27,823 nucleotides of DNA from Paraglomus occultum (GCA_910592205.1 CAJVPJ010000344.1:1-27823); one strand, 5' to 3'; counted from the stretch's first letter, positions 8,408 through 20,903 are shown. Notes: generated by a model from the letters alone, not told the origin. Made by a program: numbers and translations.

Positions 8408-11085
8408 TGGATTTAACGTATACTAAATCTTGTTTCGCTAACGAGCGGTACTCAGTTATTGTATTGTAATCCGATAGTTATGATTGATTATTCGCAACGA
8501 AAGGTTGAAATGTTAGGTATTCTGAGAATCTCCGGAAAGGTTGAGAGTCATAAGAAAGCGATTAAAGTTAATGCTATAATTAGAACGTTCGTTCTTATTA
8601 TAACGTTCGTTATGAAAGCGAATTAATGATGTTGCGTTAATAATATTATTTGTTTCAAAACGGGGACAAGCCTTTCCGTCGGCTTAAAGCGTAGTAATTT
8701 TACTATGTGCTCCTACGTTGCGAGCATTTAATAACTTTCTTAACCAACATGATAAAGGCTATGGTTCCGATGTGGTTAATGTGAATAATGTCGTATTGTA
8801 TAATTATAATGGTTGGATAATTTGTAATTAATCGTTCGTCGCTCGAACGAAGTATTATTCACTTAACACATCGATGAAGTAATCTCATTGTTATATACAT
8901 TATCATCGTTATTATCAACTGAGTATGGATAACATCTTACCTAGGGGATGAATAGCTCATGATGTCTATTGAATATTCGACAAGTTGAATTCCCTCATTC
9001 ATAATTGGTTTGCTGTCTGATTCACAGAACCGGAATTTAACTCCGACGGTGATTAGTACTAATGGATCCATCGTTTAGCCTATAATATTGTATTCGTCAA
9101 TGGATTAGTTACCGTTCCGTTGCGATGGCATTACCGCTCGACGCCAGGCGAAGAGTATTATAACATCGTTGAACTAAGTGATAGAGTATGGTTCTCTCAC
9201 TCCTTAGAAGAAATGGTCGTTTTTCGGGAATATTCGTCTAGACCGTGATGAACGTTGAAAGCTATGCCATAGACGGCTATTATACTGTAGTTTATAGCGC
9301 TAGTCACATGGAGCCCATCACTGAAGCGATGCTGAGAAGAACCCTCAGGATAGGCCCATCGCGTTCACAATTTTAAAAACATAAGGTACAATTTTCTCTC
9401 CTTGTTCTTTTTTTAGAATGCTTCTAATTGTGCTGTAATTCTTGGGTTACATGATGGATTTGATGTAAATTAGTTTCATATTAATATTTTATATATAAAC
9501 ATAATCCTATATTAATCCCGTTATTATTATGGTTTATATTCATCACATTCTGGTATGATGAAATGAAAATTAAAATTAACAAGTCCATGAGCACATATTA
9601 CTTTTCAAAACGTCATCAGTCACACTGGTTAATTTTACAGCCACATCATAATCAGCCCCTCATTTATAGAATGTTCACTCTGTCTGGTTTTGTTGCAGCA
9701 TGCCCCATATGAGATGTCTTTGAATTCATACAGACAAAAAAAGATGCCTGACATCATGATTACTGCAGCAAGATTGATCATTTTCATCTTCTTAACAACA
9801 TGAAACGACCAATTAAGGTCATTGCAGACAAATTAAATTGTCAATAAACTAAATTATAAATTATAGTAATAACCTACAACCATATATAAAATGGTTTTTG
9901 TTTATTTACGAAAATGATCACTAGAAACATCCATGCGAAATCTTTTTCATGTCCCGAGTCCTTCATTGTCTATGATTAACCTCGTTTCTCTCTGCACTAC
10001 CATTTAGTCGTGACCTGAACAATTGATTTTACATTCCGAGGCCAACTCACTTTCTCCAATAAATGCGGGTTTTCCCAGAATCGATCTTCTTGATCAAAAT
10101 CATGTAGTCTTAGCACAGTTTCAATATATTAGCATATTTAAACGGAAGCTTCGCGGCCGATGACAACGACACCTGGATAGAAGTGTCATCATTGGTCGCT
10201 CGCAGCAACAGTGACTAGGTAGACACCTAATGCTCCCATCGTCAGGTAGACACCTGGATAGACGTGTCATCACTGCCACTCAAGAATTTTTCAGTAGAAG
10301 ACATTTTGACGTCCCGCTCAAAGACTTGCTGTAAAAATCTCCTCCAAGTTCCATCCAGCGAATGCCAATCATTGTTGAGAATGTCGGTGCGACAAGAATA
10401 GTATCGCGATGGAGCGTCAAAAACGTCATGACCATTCTCCCGGCCGATGAGAGATAACTCAAACACTGCTGGAAAAACGAGCTGTAGAGTCAACCAACAA
10501 CTTAGCACAATGTGTTCAAGTCAAATGGGATAATAATGTCATCGGGAAATACGAAACGCGCGACACGGGATCGTCACATGGCAAACGGACCCTCCGTTTC
10601 TCGTTCACGTGATCAAATGTTCACTTTGTCTGCCAAATTACTTGTCTCTCAACATTTTGTATTCTGATTGTTTTTATTCTTGGCTCACTGCTAAATGCCA
10701 TAACTTCTAATGACCGTATGGAAATTATGACCACAAAAAATCTCCTACTGAACCCCATTTACGGCCAGTAAAACCGACATTGATAAGACGACACGTTCAT
10801 CGCAAACCAAATAATGCTCGTGCTTAAATTATTTGGTAAAACAAAGTCCAGAAAAGATTAAATGATTAGACCAAGTGCCACAACCAAGAAATCTTTTCGG
10901 TGATCCTCACAGGTGATTACAATAAATTTGCGATGATTGGCTTCGTTAGAGATGTGATAATCGCGTTAACACTTGACACTATTGATAAAATCGTTACACT
11001 GACAGTTGCAGTATGAAACGCTACTATCTTGTAGAAATTTTTTTAAATGAAAAAAAAAAATGTACAGAAGAATGATCAAGAGATT
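8408..11085. other. Long gene-poor region
   Basis: I found no supportable gene in this 2.7-kb stretch. Visible structure is limited to short items: two AACGTTCGTT palindromic boxes near 8584-8616, an AAGCC...GGCTT hairpin near 8672, the 10.2-kb hairpin repeat listed separately, and a hairpin AAACGGA-CCC-TCCGTTT near 10582. The minus-strand frame 10508-10242 (VFELSLIGRENGHDVFDAPS...) is open but starts on GTG and lacks a recognised domain. It may be an exon or relic. No rRNA, tRNA or spliceosomal RNA was recognised. Confidence 0.45.
10168..10275. repeat. Duplicated 27-nt hairpin repeat
   Basis: Two copies of a 27-nt string (GACACCTGGATAGAMGTGTC plus ATCAYTG) lie at 10168-10194 and 10249-10275 and differ at two bases. 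Each copy can fold, because GACAC at its start pairs with GTGTC 15 nt downstream. A shorter string, AGGTAGACACCT, also occurs twice (10217-10228 and 10245-10256). The block looks like a small decayed tandem duplication or a piece of a miniature element. Confidence 0.6.
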
Positions 11086-13573
11086 TCATTTTTCAATCAC
11101 ACCTACTTCACTAACCAACAAGTCCTTTTCCTCATCTTTCGCCACTAGCTTCCTCCTCTTTTTTCCCTCTAATTCCTGTTGTTCTAATTTCTCCAAAATC
11201 AATACTTTCTCCTTCTTTTCATCCACTTTCAATAATATTCTGAGTTGCTTATCCAATCGCATCATGAAAAATACATTAAGAAACAATATCCCAACGTGAC
11301 ATATAAAGTAATTCAACTGCCATACGTATAGAGTAGTACGAAGAGAGAGTAGCAGGAAGGAAACTGCGAGATAGGATATTGTGGATTGCATTACAAACCA
11401 ACCTATAAAATCATAAAGTGGTTTGTAGCTGGCATAACGAGTGTGAAGGAATATTGGACGGATTTTGCGGCGAACATCTGTAGGTATGATTAATTATAGG
11501 AAAATGGTGAATTTAAAAGCAAACGTGAGGGAAATATATATATAACGAATACCTACCCCTGTGCAAGTTCTGAAGAAATGCGCTACTAATAAACATCACT
11601 GTAATACAAAAGCGCATTGTTAGCTGGCTTGCCAGTTGGAAACGTTTGCTTCAATCATTCCTTAAAGAACAAAAAAGCGCTCTCGCATAAACACATTACA
11701 ATAATATCCTGGATAAAATCCATGCCAGAACGCGCTAGTCGCAAACGTCGCAAAAGTCGAGAAGAATGATGGCTTCTTCCCCGGTGGAACTAGACGCAGA
11801 TAGACATAATTCTTTAACCATTTATTTACGTTCATGTTCCATGATTCAGCAAAAGATTTCAGATTATTTGCCGTTTCGTAAGCGACAATATCGATATTCG
11901 AGACACGGTTCCTATGCATCGGGGGAAAAAATTGATGATGCAATAAAGTCAGTATGACATTACAGAGAGACCGAAGAGTAAAATACAGAGATGAGCATAC
12001 CAGAGCGGTTTGCCTTTGTCGTCATATCCATTAAACCCAAGTCCAACGACTATACAAGCACCTTCGGCAAGTAGCCATACGATATAGTACTTAAATCGTG
12101 CACAAAAGCTCGCAAGAAATATATAAAAGAATCTTATGACAGTAATTTTCATCCGGAAGGACAAACCCAAGTTAGCGATCATGGACAGAGCCGAGCCAAG
12201 TATCAGTTAAAGAAAAAACACAAACCTCGCCAAGAAATTCATGTTGGAATACTCTTCACTTAAAGTCCACTCCATCGGATAATTTTTCCCAAAGGTCATT
12301 AAGCACACAACCCAGAAACATGCAAACAAAAGCTTCTTAATGCCTGGTACAAATCCATTAGGTATAACTATCTTTGCTTCTTGTTTCATCTTTCGACTAT
12401 TTTTCTTTTCATTCGCATAATCATTCTCTTTGGATTGTCCATCAGTCGTCTGGTTCCGTGTCTCATCAGAGGACAAAACTGGCGAGTTTGATGAGCGGGA
12501 ACTTGCTGGTGAGTTCGAGAATAGGGCAAGAGTCGTGAAATCACGATAATCCGCGAATTCAAATGCGGGACCGATGAGAAATCCGCCAAAGAAGAATACG
12601 TAGCCAAGATATTCGAGAACAGATGGAAATCTTTGGATGCGCTTTTTCGCTTGATATTCCGAGAGTGTCTAGAAAATTGTGCGGAAACGTAGATGAAATG
12701 GAGAGATCAAAGCGATGAACGCGATAAATGGATAGAATCCAAATATTAAATATTAGTAACGCTTCTTTTGACAGCATCTTTAAGTAACATTAATGTTAAT
12801 TTAATTTGTGAATATTACGTACACGTGCAAACAACTGCCCCTCTCTCCCGATTACGTGCCTACCTTAATGGACCGTTGTCCGTCATAGACATTAAACGCG
12901 AACGAGGTAAGTTTCGTGACAAGAACCATTTGGGGCCCTGATATATCAAAGCGGTCGTATGATATACGATATAGCTGGCGGTATATATGGCTGCATTTAT
13001 TGATATGGAAGAAGGGTGAGAAGGTATTCAAGAGCCTCGGTTAATTGACTGTCTTGAGGATGACTTTTATGTAGGTTTTGCATAAAATGTGTTCATTGTA
13101 ATTCGTGGGTGCGCACAAATGTGACATTTACATATATATATATATATACGGTGGGGATTGCTGGTAGGTATTCGGAAAACTTTTGTTCGTAATATTTCCA
13201 ACTATTCCCATTCTTTATCCCTTCTGAAAAATCCAGTTTCAGCAAAAACCCACCTAATACTTAAATGTCCCATGGTAAAGGCAAAAACTAGAATTGGGCC
13301 CCATTTCCCGCTAACCGTATAGCTGATCAGGTAGACCACCAAAGCGCTAGCTAATAATTCATAGAATCCTCTCACTAGATTGAACAATCCGAGGTATACT
13401 AGGGCAGCGAAAGTTATCGAGAACAAATGCTTCAGATTCGGGCTTGGCGGGAGTGATTTGTACAGTAATGCTGCAGGGTAGGAAGCGAGAAGGACGAATA
13501 ATACGCGCAGGTGATCAGGTGGAGCTTGAAGGGTCGAGGAAAGAAAACTGAAAAATGCATCGAAGAGTGGCAT
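11086..13573 (-). CDS. ALE1: Lysophospholipid acyltransferase, MBOAT family (Ale1-like)
   Basis: The protein transfers an acyl group from acyl-CoA to lysophospholipids (Lands-cycle remodelling) and acts in the ER membrane, by analogy with yeast Ale1 and animal MBOAT1/2. Seven exons fit: 13573-13254, 12990-12864, 12668-12226, 12132-12001, 11911-11700, 11598-11557 and 11477-11086. All introns are GT-AG with matching phases, and together they give 555 aa. Landmarks are SHIYRQLYRISYDRFDISGP with QMVLVTKLTSFAFNVYDG (exon 2), GGFLIGPAFEFADY (exon 3), and FKYYIVWLLAEG (exon 4). Exon 5 has WNMNVNKWLKNYVYLRL (residues 365-381) and AFWHGFYPGYY with the invariant MBOAT His at about 404. Many hydrophobic segments span the chain. 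The insert between exon 3 membrane parts (residues about 200-250) is Ser/Lys-rich and poorly conserved. The C-terminus is a charged KKRRK/Glu tail. Length is near the family norm. The gene is head-to-head with the kinase gene across 2.46 kb. Confidence 0.9.
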
Positions 13574-16032
13574 TTTAAGAGTGGATTAAGGAGGCACCAG
13601 AAAGGATGAGCAAGTGTGCTTGAGGGAACTTATAAAGTTGGCGTAAAGGGTTGTGCCAACGTATTAATGAGACGACGTCAGGCCTAATTCTATCGGCTGA
13701 TTTAAGGGAAAAGATCGTGTCTAAGCAGTAGTCGCCCAACGTCCAACCCACAATATATATCAACGATCTCTCTTTACATTATATTTGAATGTCATTTTTC
13801 ATACTATCTCCCCAAAGTCTGTAATATTAATTGTACATGGCACGTGAAATTGGCAAAGTTTGGGGGAAGGAACTTTAAACATCACGGGATGGTAATATAG
13901 TTTGACGTTAAATAAAATCACATGTTACAGTAATGGCAAATAATAATGAACGCCAGATCGTCGAATCAAATGTCTATTAAATGAATTTTTGCTCGCGTGG
14001 AGAAAAGCTAAATTGACACAAAAGATAGAGCATCCGATGATGATCTTCTCCAATAAGAGAATTTCTGCGGTAGTTCTTGGAACTATTTATCAATCAGAAT
14101 CTTTGCTCTGGGTTTCCCTAATCGAATGTTTGTGAGAGAATGTACAATTTTATATTGCGCTACACAAGCTGTCCTTATCTGAGCGCGTGATCAATTTGTG
14201 TCTCCAATCGGATACATTCGCAATGTCTCAATTCATTATCTATCTCTGTGCAGATGATCTGCGGATCAATTGAATCTCTTGTTGGTTCTCCATACAACCC
14301 ATTTTGCAAATGTGGTAATACAAAGGGACAACTAGGGTTTCCTTTTTTAAAAGTAACACCTTCTTTAAGCAGGGTTCATGCAGATGACTTTTTTCTAAAA
14401 TAAGAAATAGTCGGCAAAATTTTGTTATCAGTTATCGTTAAATGCATTTGTTACACTAATGCCAAGAAAAGATCACCTGTTTTAGAAACACAAATAATGC
14501 GTTCCCTGTTTCTCCAATATTATAAATAGTCTGTTAGTGTCGACGTTTGTATTTAATTAATTGTTACATATCTATATTGTAGTGTAGCCCTCCTAATCGG
14601 CTAGAGAACAGGACTAGGTTTTATAAGCTCCAATTCATGCTTAGTACATTGCAAAATAAACATGGGTTTACAATAACTACAGAACAATTTTGCAGATAAA
14701 AGTTCAACCCATTTGACAGCCAGTTTCTTATTTATCTTTATCATGGTGACTTGTATCCATTTGATTACTAGTCAGGCTCGTTATAAAAAAACAAAAAGAT
14801 TTTTTTATTTTTCCGGATGTGTATGTGTGTGTTTTTTTTTGTGCACATATCACTATATATGTATGTATATATGCATATGGATAATAAATGCATTCATGCG
14901 CCAATTCTGGATATCTACTTGTTCAACAATTGACTTAATTCGGGATTACTTATCAGCTTTACTATTATTGTCAGCAACTTCCAACCATGGCTGTTGCAAT
15001 GGTGATCAGACAAATGGGGGTAAGTTTCGGGAAAGGGTTTTCCTATTGCTTTTTCGGTAACAGAGATTACTTTGGGTTCTGTATGAAATCCAAAAAAACA
15101 TATCCCCCGCATAAACTCTATCATCTCCAGGAGAAAGAAGATGTAGATTTTTTTGCTGAACAAGTCATTGAGAGATCTTACAGCTTGAGAAGATCTTGAG
15201 AATGGATTAAAAAAGTTTTTTACTCCACATTTGATGTGCAGAGCACGCAATAACTGATAAGATGAGATGGTGAATCAGGTGTCCGTAAGCCATAGCGGCA
15301 TTGTGCGATGATATGGCTTTTTCTAATTATAAATCTAATTGAAGGGAATGAGGTTTACCAATGACTATTAACTATTCGAAAGCGACTAATAACCAAACGG
15401 CTAAATGAGTAGCGACTAACGCTTACCGACTAACGCTAACGGCTAACGCTTAACAATTAATCAAAGATTGACTAATAAACGTTGGCATTAAAAAAAGCTA
15501 ATGATTAAAACAAACGGCACAAGATTACACTGATAGTGAATTGTAGTACAGGTTATGTTTCACACTTACTCTTTATCTTTATTGCCCAATTTCTACTCGC
15601 ATTTACCCTATCAATCAATCGCAAAGAGCCCTGTGCTTCATGTTGTTGAAGTAAACAAAGGACAAACCTCGACTATATATAATCTAGACTTATTTGCATG
15701 AGCCGCACACCATAGCAAACTATGACCACACTGCCTCGATTATAAATCCAAATAATATATGGTGCACATCTGAAACTTCTTGTGTAAATAAAAATCCCAC
15801 AGTTGTGCAGCATATTCACTAATAGTGTTATTATTAAATTAGTTTCACCGTTCTATTACCTTTATTTTCTCCCAATACTTTCCCCTATACACTTCCCTGC
15901 CGAACACTCGCTCTCACACAAATTTCCCCACTTTCCTTATATACAATTATATTTTCATTCCCACTCTTCCCCGTCTATCAAAACTTGCTTCCCATATAAA
16001 CCTCTTAATTAACCACCTAGTATACTAAAACA
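13574..16032. other. Divergent intergenic region
   Basis: This separates the minus-strand acyltransferase start from the plus-strand kinase start. Most of it is AT-rich and without coding character. An ATG at 14987 followed by 11 open codons and a perfect GTAAGT donor (15020) could be a tiny first exon, but no convincing partner exon was found. A short 14-bp tandem repeat is listed separately. A pyrimidine-rich stretch (about 15855-16000) precedes the kinase start and probably marks its promoter or leader. Confidence 0.4.
15412..15453. repeat. 14-bp tandem repeat, three copies
   Basis: Three consecutive 14-nt units read GCGACTAACGCTTA, CCGACTAACGCTAA and CGGCTAACGCTTAA. Looser relatives (GCGACTAATAACCA at 15382, ACGGCTAAATGAGT near 15397) extend the pattern leftward. 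It lies about 600 bp upstream of the kinase start codon. Confidence 0.7.
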
Positions 16033-17751
16033 ATGGTTACCGTCTTCCCCTCAGACATTTGGGCTCCGGGACTTGACGTAAACGTCAGGCGCATAGTCAG
16101 TGCCGAAAATATTACCTCCAATAATAATAATGATGTCAAAAAAAGCAAAAGTATTCCTGTCAAAATTAATACCACGAATATAAGTCCAGCAGAGACTATT
16201 ACTGACACCGTTCTTGTCGAGTCTCCAACAAAGGATATGCCAGAATCAAGCTTTTCGAGCGATTCAGCTAGAAGCCCTCCATCAACACTGTCGGCATCAA
16301 ACACGAGCACTTCTTCGCTTGCATCAAACCACTCTACATTAATTAACTCATCGAATAACTCTATATCGAATGGCACAAGCAACTCCAAGAAAATCACTCA
16401 CGTGCTTCAAAATGTAACCAAGCTCTTCAGCAATCATCATCACAATAACCGTCCGCCCAGTACTCCAGGCGCTTCTCCTCCAGTAACACCGAATAGCGAG
16501 AAAGGAGAATCCGACTGTATTGGCGATAAGAAGAAGCTAAAGGTTATGCTAGTACCCAAGTTGATGGAAGTGACTAAAACATGGAAAAATGAACATGGTT
16601 CAAAGTCGCTATACGACGAATGTTCATTGGCAAAGAAGTATGGTGTATGCGAAAAGGGATGCATTGGAAAAGGTGCCACGGCTGTGGTTAGATTGGCACA
16701 TAAGTTGGACAATTCGGATTGCGAGAAGACTTACGCTGTCAAGGTAAATAGATGTCAAAATGAGAAACATCCAATCATATAATGTTCGATTGCTGTATTT
16801 ACGAATATAGTTTGCTGATATTTTTTTTATTCCAAATAATACAGGAATTCAGAAGACGATGTAAAAGCGAATCTGAAAGAGATTACGTCAAGAAATTAGC
16901 TAGCGAATTTTGCATAAGTTCTACCTTGGATCATGTTAACGTCGTTCGGACTGTGGACTTGGTACAAGACGAAAACCATAATTGGTGCGAAGTCATGGAA
17001 TATTGTGCTGGTGGGGATTTATATACCGCTATTAAAGCTGGCCATATGACATCAGTGGAGATCAATTGCTGTTTTAAGCAACTTATCTCTGGTGTTGCTT
17101 ATCTACATTCGATGGGAGTTGCACACAGGTATGTAACTTTAACTTAATTTAAACCGAAGCTCCGTTCTATGTGTTGACGGTTCCATCTCCAAATTTGTTT
17201 CTTATATTTTGATTTTTGCTTCTTTTTGCTAATACAGAGACATAAAACCCGAAAATCTTCTCCTTGACGGTAGTGGTCATCTGAAAATCACCGATTTCGG
17301 TGTGTCAGACGTCTTCCGTACATGTTGGGAAGAATGTGCTCATCTCTCCAAAGGCCTCTGTGGTAGCGAACCCTACATCGCTCCTGAACAATTTGCAACA
17401 ACCGAATATGATGCCCGCCTCGTAGATGTCTGGGCGTGTGGCATAGTATATTACTGTATGATATATCAAGGCATTCCGTTCCGCATGGCATGTCCAAACG
17501 ATCCACATTATGCTGCATATTTAGAGGCGAGGAAAACAAGAAGCTATGAACAAATTGAGCGTTTACCAAGAGGATGTAGAGACCTGTTATATCAGATACT
17601 AGAACCAGATACAACGAAAAGAATTACGATAGACGAAATTTGTATGGACTTATGGTTTCAGGAGATTGAAGTATGCACAAATCCGCCGTATATGTTATTG
17701 CAGGAACATCAGCATATTTGTTTGAAAGAGAATGGGAATGGTAAACTATAG
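16033..17751 (+). CDS. Serine/threonine kinase, Hal4/Hal5/Npr1 family
   Basis: This is a fungal-type regulatory kinase. Family members control plasma-membrane transporters (Hal4/Hal5 the Trk potassium uptake system, Npr1 nitrogen permeases). Three exons, 16033-16743, 16845-17128 and 17238-17751, join in phase with GT-AG introns of 101 and 109 nt to give 502 aa. Residues 1 to about 195 are low-complexity Ser/Asn/Pro with TP/SP sites, the usual regulatory N-tail. The catalytic domain has the Gly loop GKGATAVV (about 212-219), the AVK lysine at 237 at the end of exon 1, HRDIKPEN (331-338, split by intron 2), DFG at 351-353 and APE at 380-382. The strings SKGLCGSEPYIAPEQF and DARLVDVWACGIVYYCM are typical of the Hal/Npr1 group. 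All catalytic residues are present, so it should be active. Substrate cannot be told from sequence. Confidence 0.92.
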
Positions 17752-18181
17752 AGTTAATGTGTGTAATATATATGAATCTTAATGTGATAACAAACAAGTT
17801 TTCTGGAGTTTTGTTCGAGAGCTGGCTCCATGCCTTGACCACAAGATGTAGAGGCAAAACTCCAAATATGTAATAAAGAATGACATATACCATTTATAGA
17901 CTATATTATTATTCACAATCATCATAATCATCATCGAACGAGTAATGTTACTATAACTTAATTATTATTATTATTATTACAACTTGATACTGTTAGTTTT
18001 CATATCTGCCCCCCCTCCACATTGACAATATAAATATAAAATCCGATCCGATGTCATTTTTATTAGTTCTAGTTTACATTGCTCTTTGTTGTCAAAGACA
18101 ATATAGAAAGTCTATGTAATTAAAAGTCATTAAATATATTATCAACATCAACTATATATTGGACAAGTATCCTGTTTACAA
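17752..18181. other. Convergent 3' intergenic region
   Basis: The kinase and the transporter gene end toward each other here. An AATAAA-like hexamer (AATAAAG at about 17873) lies 120 nt after the kinase stop and is a candidate poly(A) signal. An ATT run (17960-17979) and a C7 run (about 18009) are present. No gene or RNA is seen. Confidence 0.5.
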
Positions 18182-20903
18182 TCAAACTTGTTCCGCCGTA
18201 ACAGTTGAATTATTCCCGGGATCAACCCGATGTACATTAGCTTTCTTTACAGCTACCACAGCAAACAATCCCCAACAGATTGCAAGCAATAGTATCAGTA
18301 ATCCAACATAAATCGTGCTTCTCTTCCTTCTTTGCATTAATGCTTCCTTCGAGTAATTGGTATCATCCTCCATGACCATCATACGCGTCCCATTTGTAAC
18401 CTCCTCATCTCCCAAATGTCCATATTTGACGGTATCATGATAGTTGCTACCATCATCTCTGGAATTTATACGTCCATTTTCGTATGTTTTGTCTTGCCAC
18501 CAGAATATCAAAGTTGCAACAACGCAAAGGAAACTCAACGCAGCGAATAATCGCAAAGCTCCGAGATCATCGTCTTCGTGTCCGAGTTCGATCCCATCTG
18601 GAGTTTTGGTGTAGTTGATGTGCTTGGCATGGGCGTCGAGAACGAGACCAGCTACAGTTTGGCTTAGTGTTGCTCCGATATTATCTAGAGATTTGTATAG
18701 TCCAAGACCAGTGGACACATGTTCTGTAAGAAGAGGAACAAGGCTTACTACTGTTAAAGGGGCAAGAGCGAATGCTATGGCAAAAAAAAGAATTGGAGGA
18801 AACGGGTGGATCAATTGTGTTGGGAGTAAGAGGAGGAGATATGTCAATAGCATTGCAATTGCTGCAGCCATTACTGAATATATCAAACGAGTGGAATGAA
18901 AATTTGTGGAATTGCAAAAATTAGAATAAAGGTCAGTATGCAGTTTTCATGGCTGATGAGAAAAAAAAAAGATAAATAAATAAAAATTTTCGTACTAACA
19001 TATAGAACATCGTTTTCCATACTTGTCGAGAAATAGTCCGAGAAAAGGATATACAGCAACGGGCAGTAGTAAGATTAAAGACGCATCCCACGCAGCAATC
19101 AAGTCCGACTGGTTGAACCGATGTTTGACGATATTGCTTTTGGAAAGAACGTCATCGAATTAATATGAATGCTTCGACATTATTATTCTACCAAACCCAT
19201 CTTTTTGTTACTATATTACACGTCATTCTTCCTAGTCTGTTCTTCTCATTGGATTTCGATATCACCAGTCCCCCTCGCTATGTCATTCTTCCCACATCCT
19301 GCTCCATTTCTCTACCGCAAAGGTTCTTGTTTTCTTTTTCTTTTTCTTTTTCTTTCTCTCCCACATACAACCAACATTTACCTTGACAAATGTACAAATG
19401 GCGGCATCGCAGTTCCAAACAATAATACAACAACCAAATACCACCAGAACATATTCGACAACTCAAATATCGCACTCCAATGCACGGTCTTCTTCTCCAT
19501 AACCTTATGGAATAAGGCTCCGTCATTCCCTTGTACTTTTCTGTTCCCAGCATGTCTTAGAAGAAATAAATATACTATATTCATTACCCATGAGAGAAAG
19601 CATGTAAATGTTGCGACTATGAAGGGTGTACGGTAAGAAAGTTCTCCGCCCAGGGAAAGCGGAACAGCAGTTATGGAGGCAAGAAATGATGCTAGTTTTC
19701 CCACTGTCAACCCAGAAGCCAGGGCAAATCCCAAGCCATTGCCTTGAAAGAATTGGACTATTATTGTCTCTTGGATTATAGTTAATGGTGCTAGACCCAT
19801 GCTGAAATAATCAAAGGTATATATAGAAGTCGTTATAAAAAATAAGAAAAATGGGGGGACAATGTTAGAGAATGGGGGCCGATATCGATAACGAAGTTAA
19901 TATAATACGTAAAAGCGACGGATAGCAAATTATGAGCAACGCGTATTGACAATAAGGTGAAACTTCTTACTATCAAACGAAAGTGAAATATCAATGAGGA
20001 ATGAAAATACGATGGCATCGTTCTACACTTACCCAAACACAGAAAATCCTACAATCATTGCCCAAACTTGTCCAGACCAACTAGCAGCCGTGACAACAAT
20101 CATTCCTATCAAAATTACAGTAGTGACCACTATCGAACTGTTCGTTGTTCCTACTTTTGCGATCAATAGTCCAGAGACGATTGGTATTACCGTGTTACAG
20201 AGTGTTAGAGAGGCAATAAGAAGAGAGAATTGGGTGTTTGTGAGGTTTAAGCGCTAGAATTTGGAGAGGTCGGGGGAGGTGTGAAAAAGAAAAAGAAAAA
20301 TAGGAAAAAAGAGTAGGTATAACCTATCAAGTTTCGAGAATCACCCGAATCACGTATTGAAAGGAGCCTCAAAGAGAAGAGGGAAAAAAAAGAAAGAGGT
20401 CCAGAAATAATCGTATATACAACTACTCCAATTACCCCTGTCATTATTTTTTCTCATCTCATTATATAATGTTTCGAAGCATTTACCCTTTCTTGTTTGA
20501 TTTTTCAATCTCTTATCCATCTCTTTCCCTTCCTCACCTCCATAAGAATGCCCTTAAGTGGTCCAATTATATGACTTGAAAAATGACTCCCGACGCCAAA
20601 AGTACAGGCGCAAGCCATAGCCAACATTCTAAGTATTTTTTCCATCCTGTCCGCGCTCAAACCGTCTGCTCGTCTTTTATGTTCTCTTTTCAGTTCCGCT
20701 ACATTTCGACCACGTTGGCTTTTTATCAACCATTCCTTGTCTTCTGTTTCAGCAGGCGATAAACCATTTTCTCGTACATCAAGAGAAGATAAGCTAGCAG
20801 TAGGCACCAAACGATCTATTTGGAAAAGACGTTCATCTTCGTCGTCAGTTTCTGTGTCCGAGAGCGCCGTTGTGGGTATTGTGGTCAGGTTTAATTGTTC
20901 CAT
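18182..20903 (-). CDS. Major facilitator superfamily transporter
   Basis: This is a multi-pass membrane transporter, substrate unknown. Five exons, 20903-20538, 20253-20033, 19801-19382, 19136-19000 and 18873-18182, join in phase through GT-AG introns of 284, 231, 245 and 126 nt to give 611 aa. The first 85 or so residues are an acidic, cytosolic-looking tail with TDTETDDED-type clusters. Twelve hydrophobic segments follow: six before the loop around KVMEKKTVHW (exon 3) and six after it. Recognisable parts are QFSLLIASLTLCNTVIPIVS, GLAPLTIIQETIIVQFF, LLPVAVYPFLGLFLDKYGKR and LYKSLDNIGATLSQTVAGLV, the last with a Gly/Asp-rich MFS-like loop. Exon 5 adds a long hydrophilic loop and a thirteenth hydrophobic helix (TIYVGLLILLLAICWGLFAV) close to the C-terminus. 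From memory it belongs to a conserved fungal MFS group distantly like MFSD1. The start is the ATG at 20903. The in-frame TTG before it is not used. Confidence 0.88.
19331..19360. repeat. TTTTTC/GAAAAA hexamer run in an intron
   Basis: A short array of TTTTTC-type units lies inside the third intron of the transporter gene. On the coding (minus) strand it is a purine GAAAAA run close to the 5' splice site at 19381. It explains the low-complexity Phe/Ser frames on the plus strand here. Confidence 0.7.

Noticed and set aside
9245-9335. C/D-box snoRNA-like pattern (GTGATGA ... CTGA)
   Set aside because: There is no terminal stem around the boxes and no internal D'/C' pair, so the match is likely chance.
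14713-15250. Overlapping frames of 70-115 codons on both strands
   Set aside because: The composition is low-complexity Phe/Cys/Tyr or antisense noise, with no domain; only the tiny ATG-GTAAGT piece was kept as a weak finding.
16017-16397. Minus-strand 126-codon hydrophobic frame
   Set aside because: It is the shadow of the Ser/Asn-rich N-terminal tail of the plus-strand kinase.
19165-19636. Plus-strand frames of 73 and 155 codons
   Set aside because: They cover the pyrimidine-rich intron and antisense of transporter exon 3; low-complexity Phe/Ser/Leu content.
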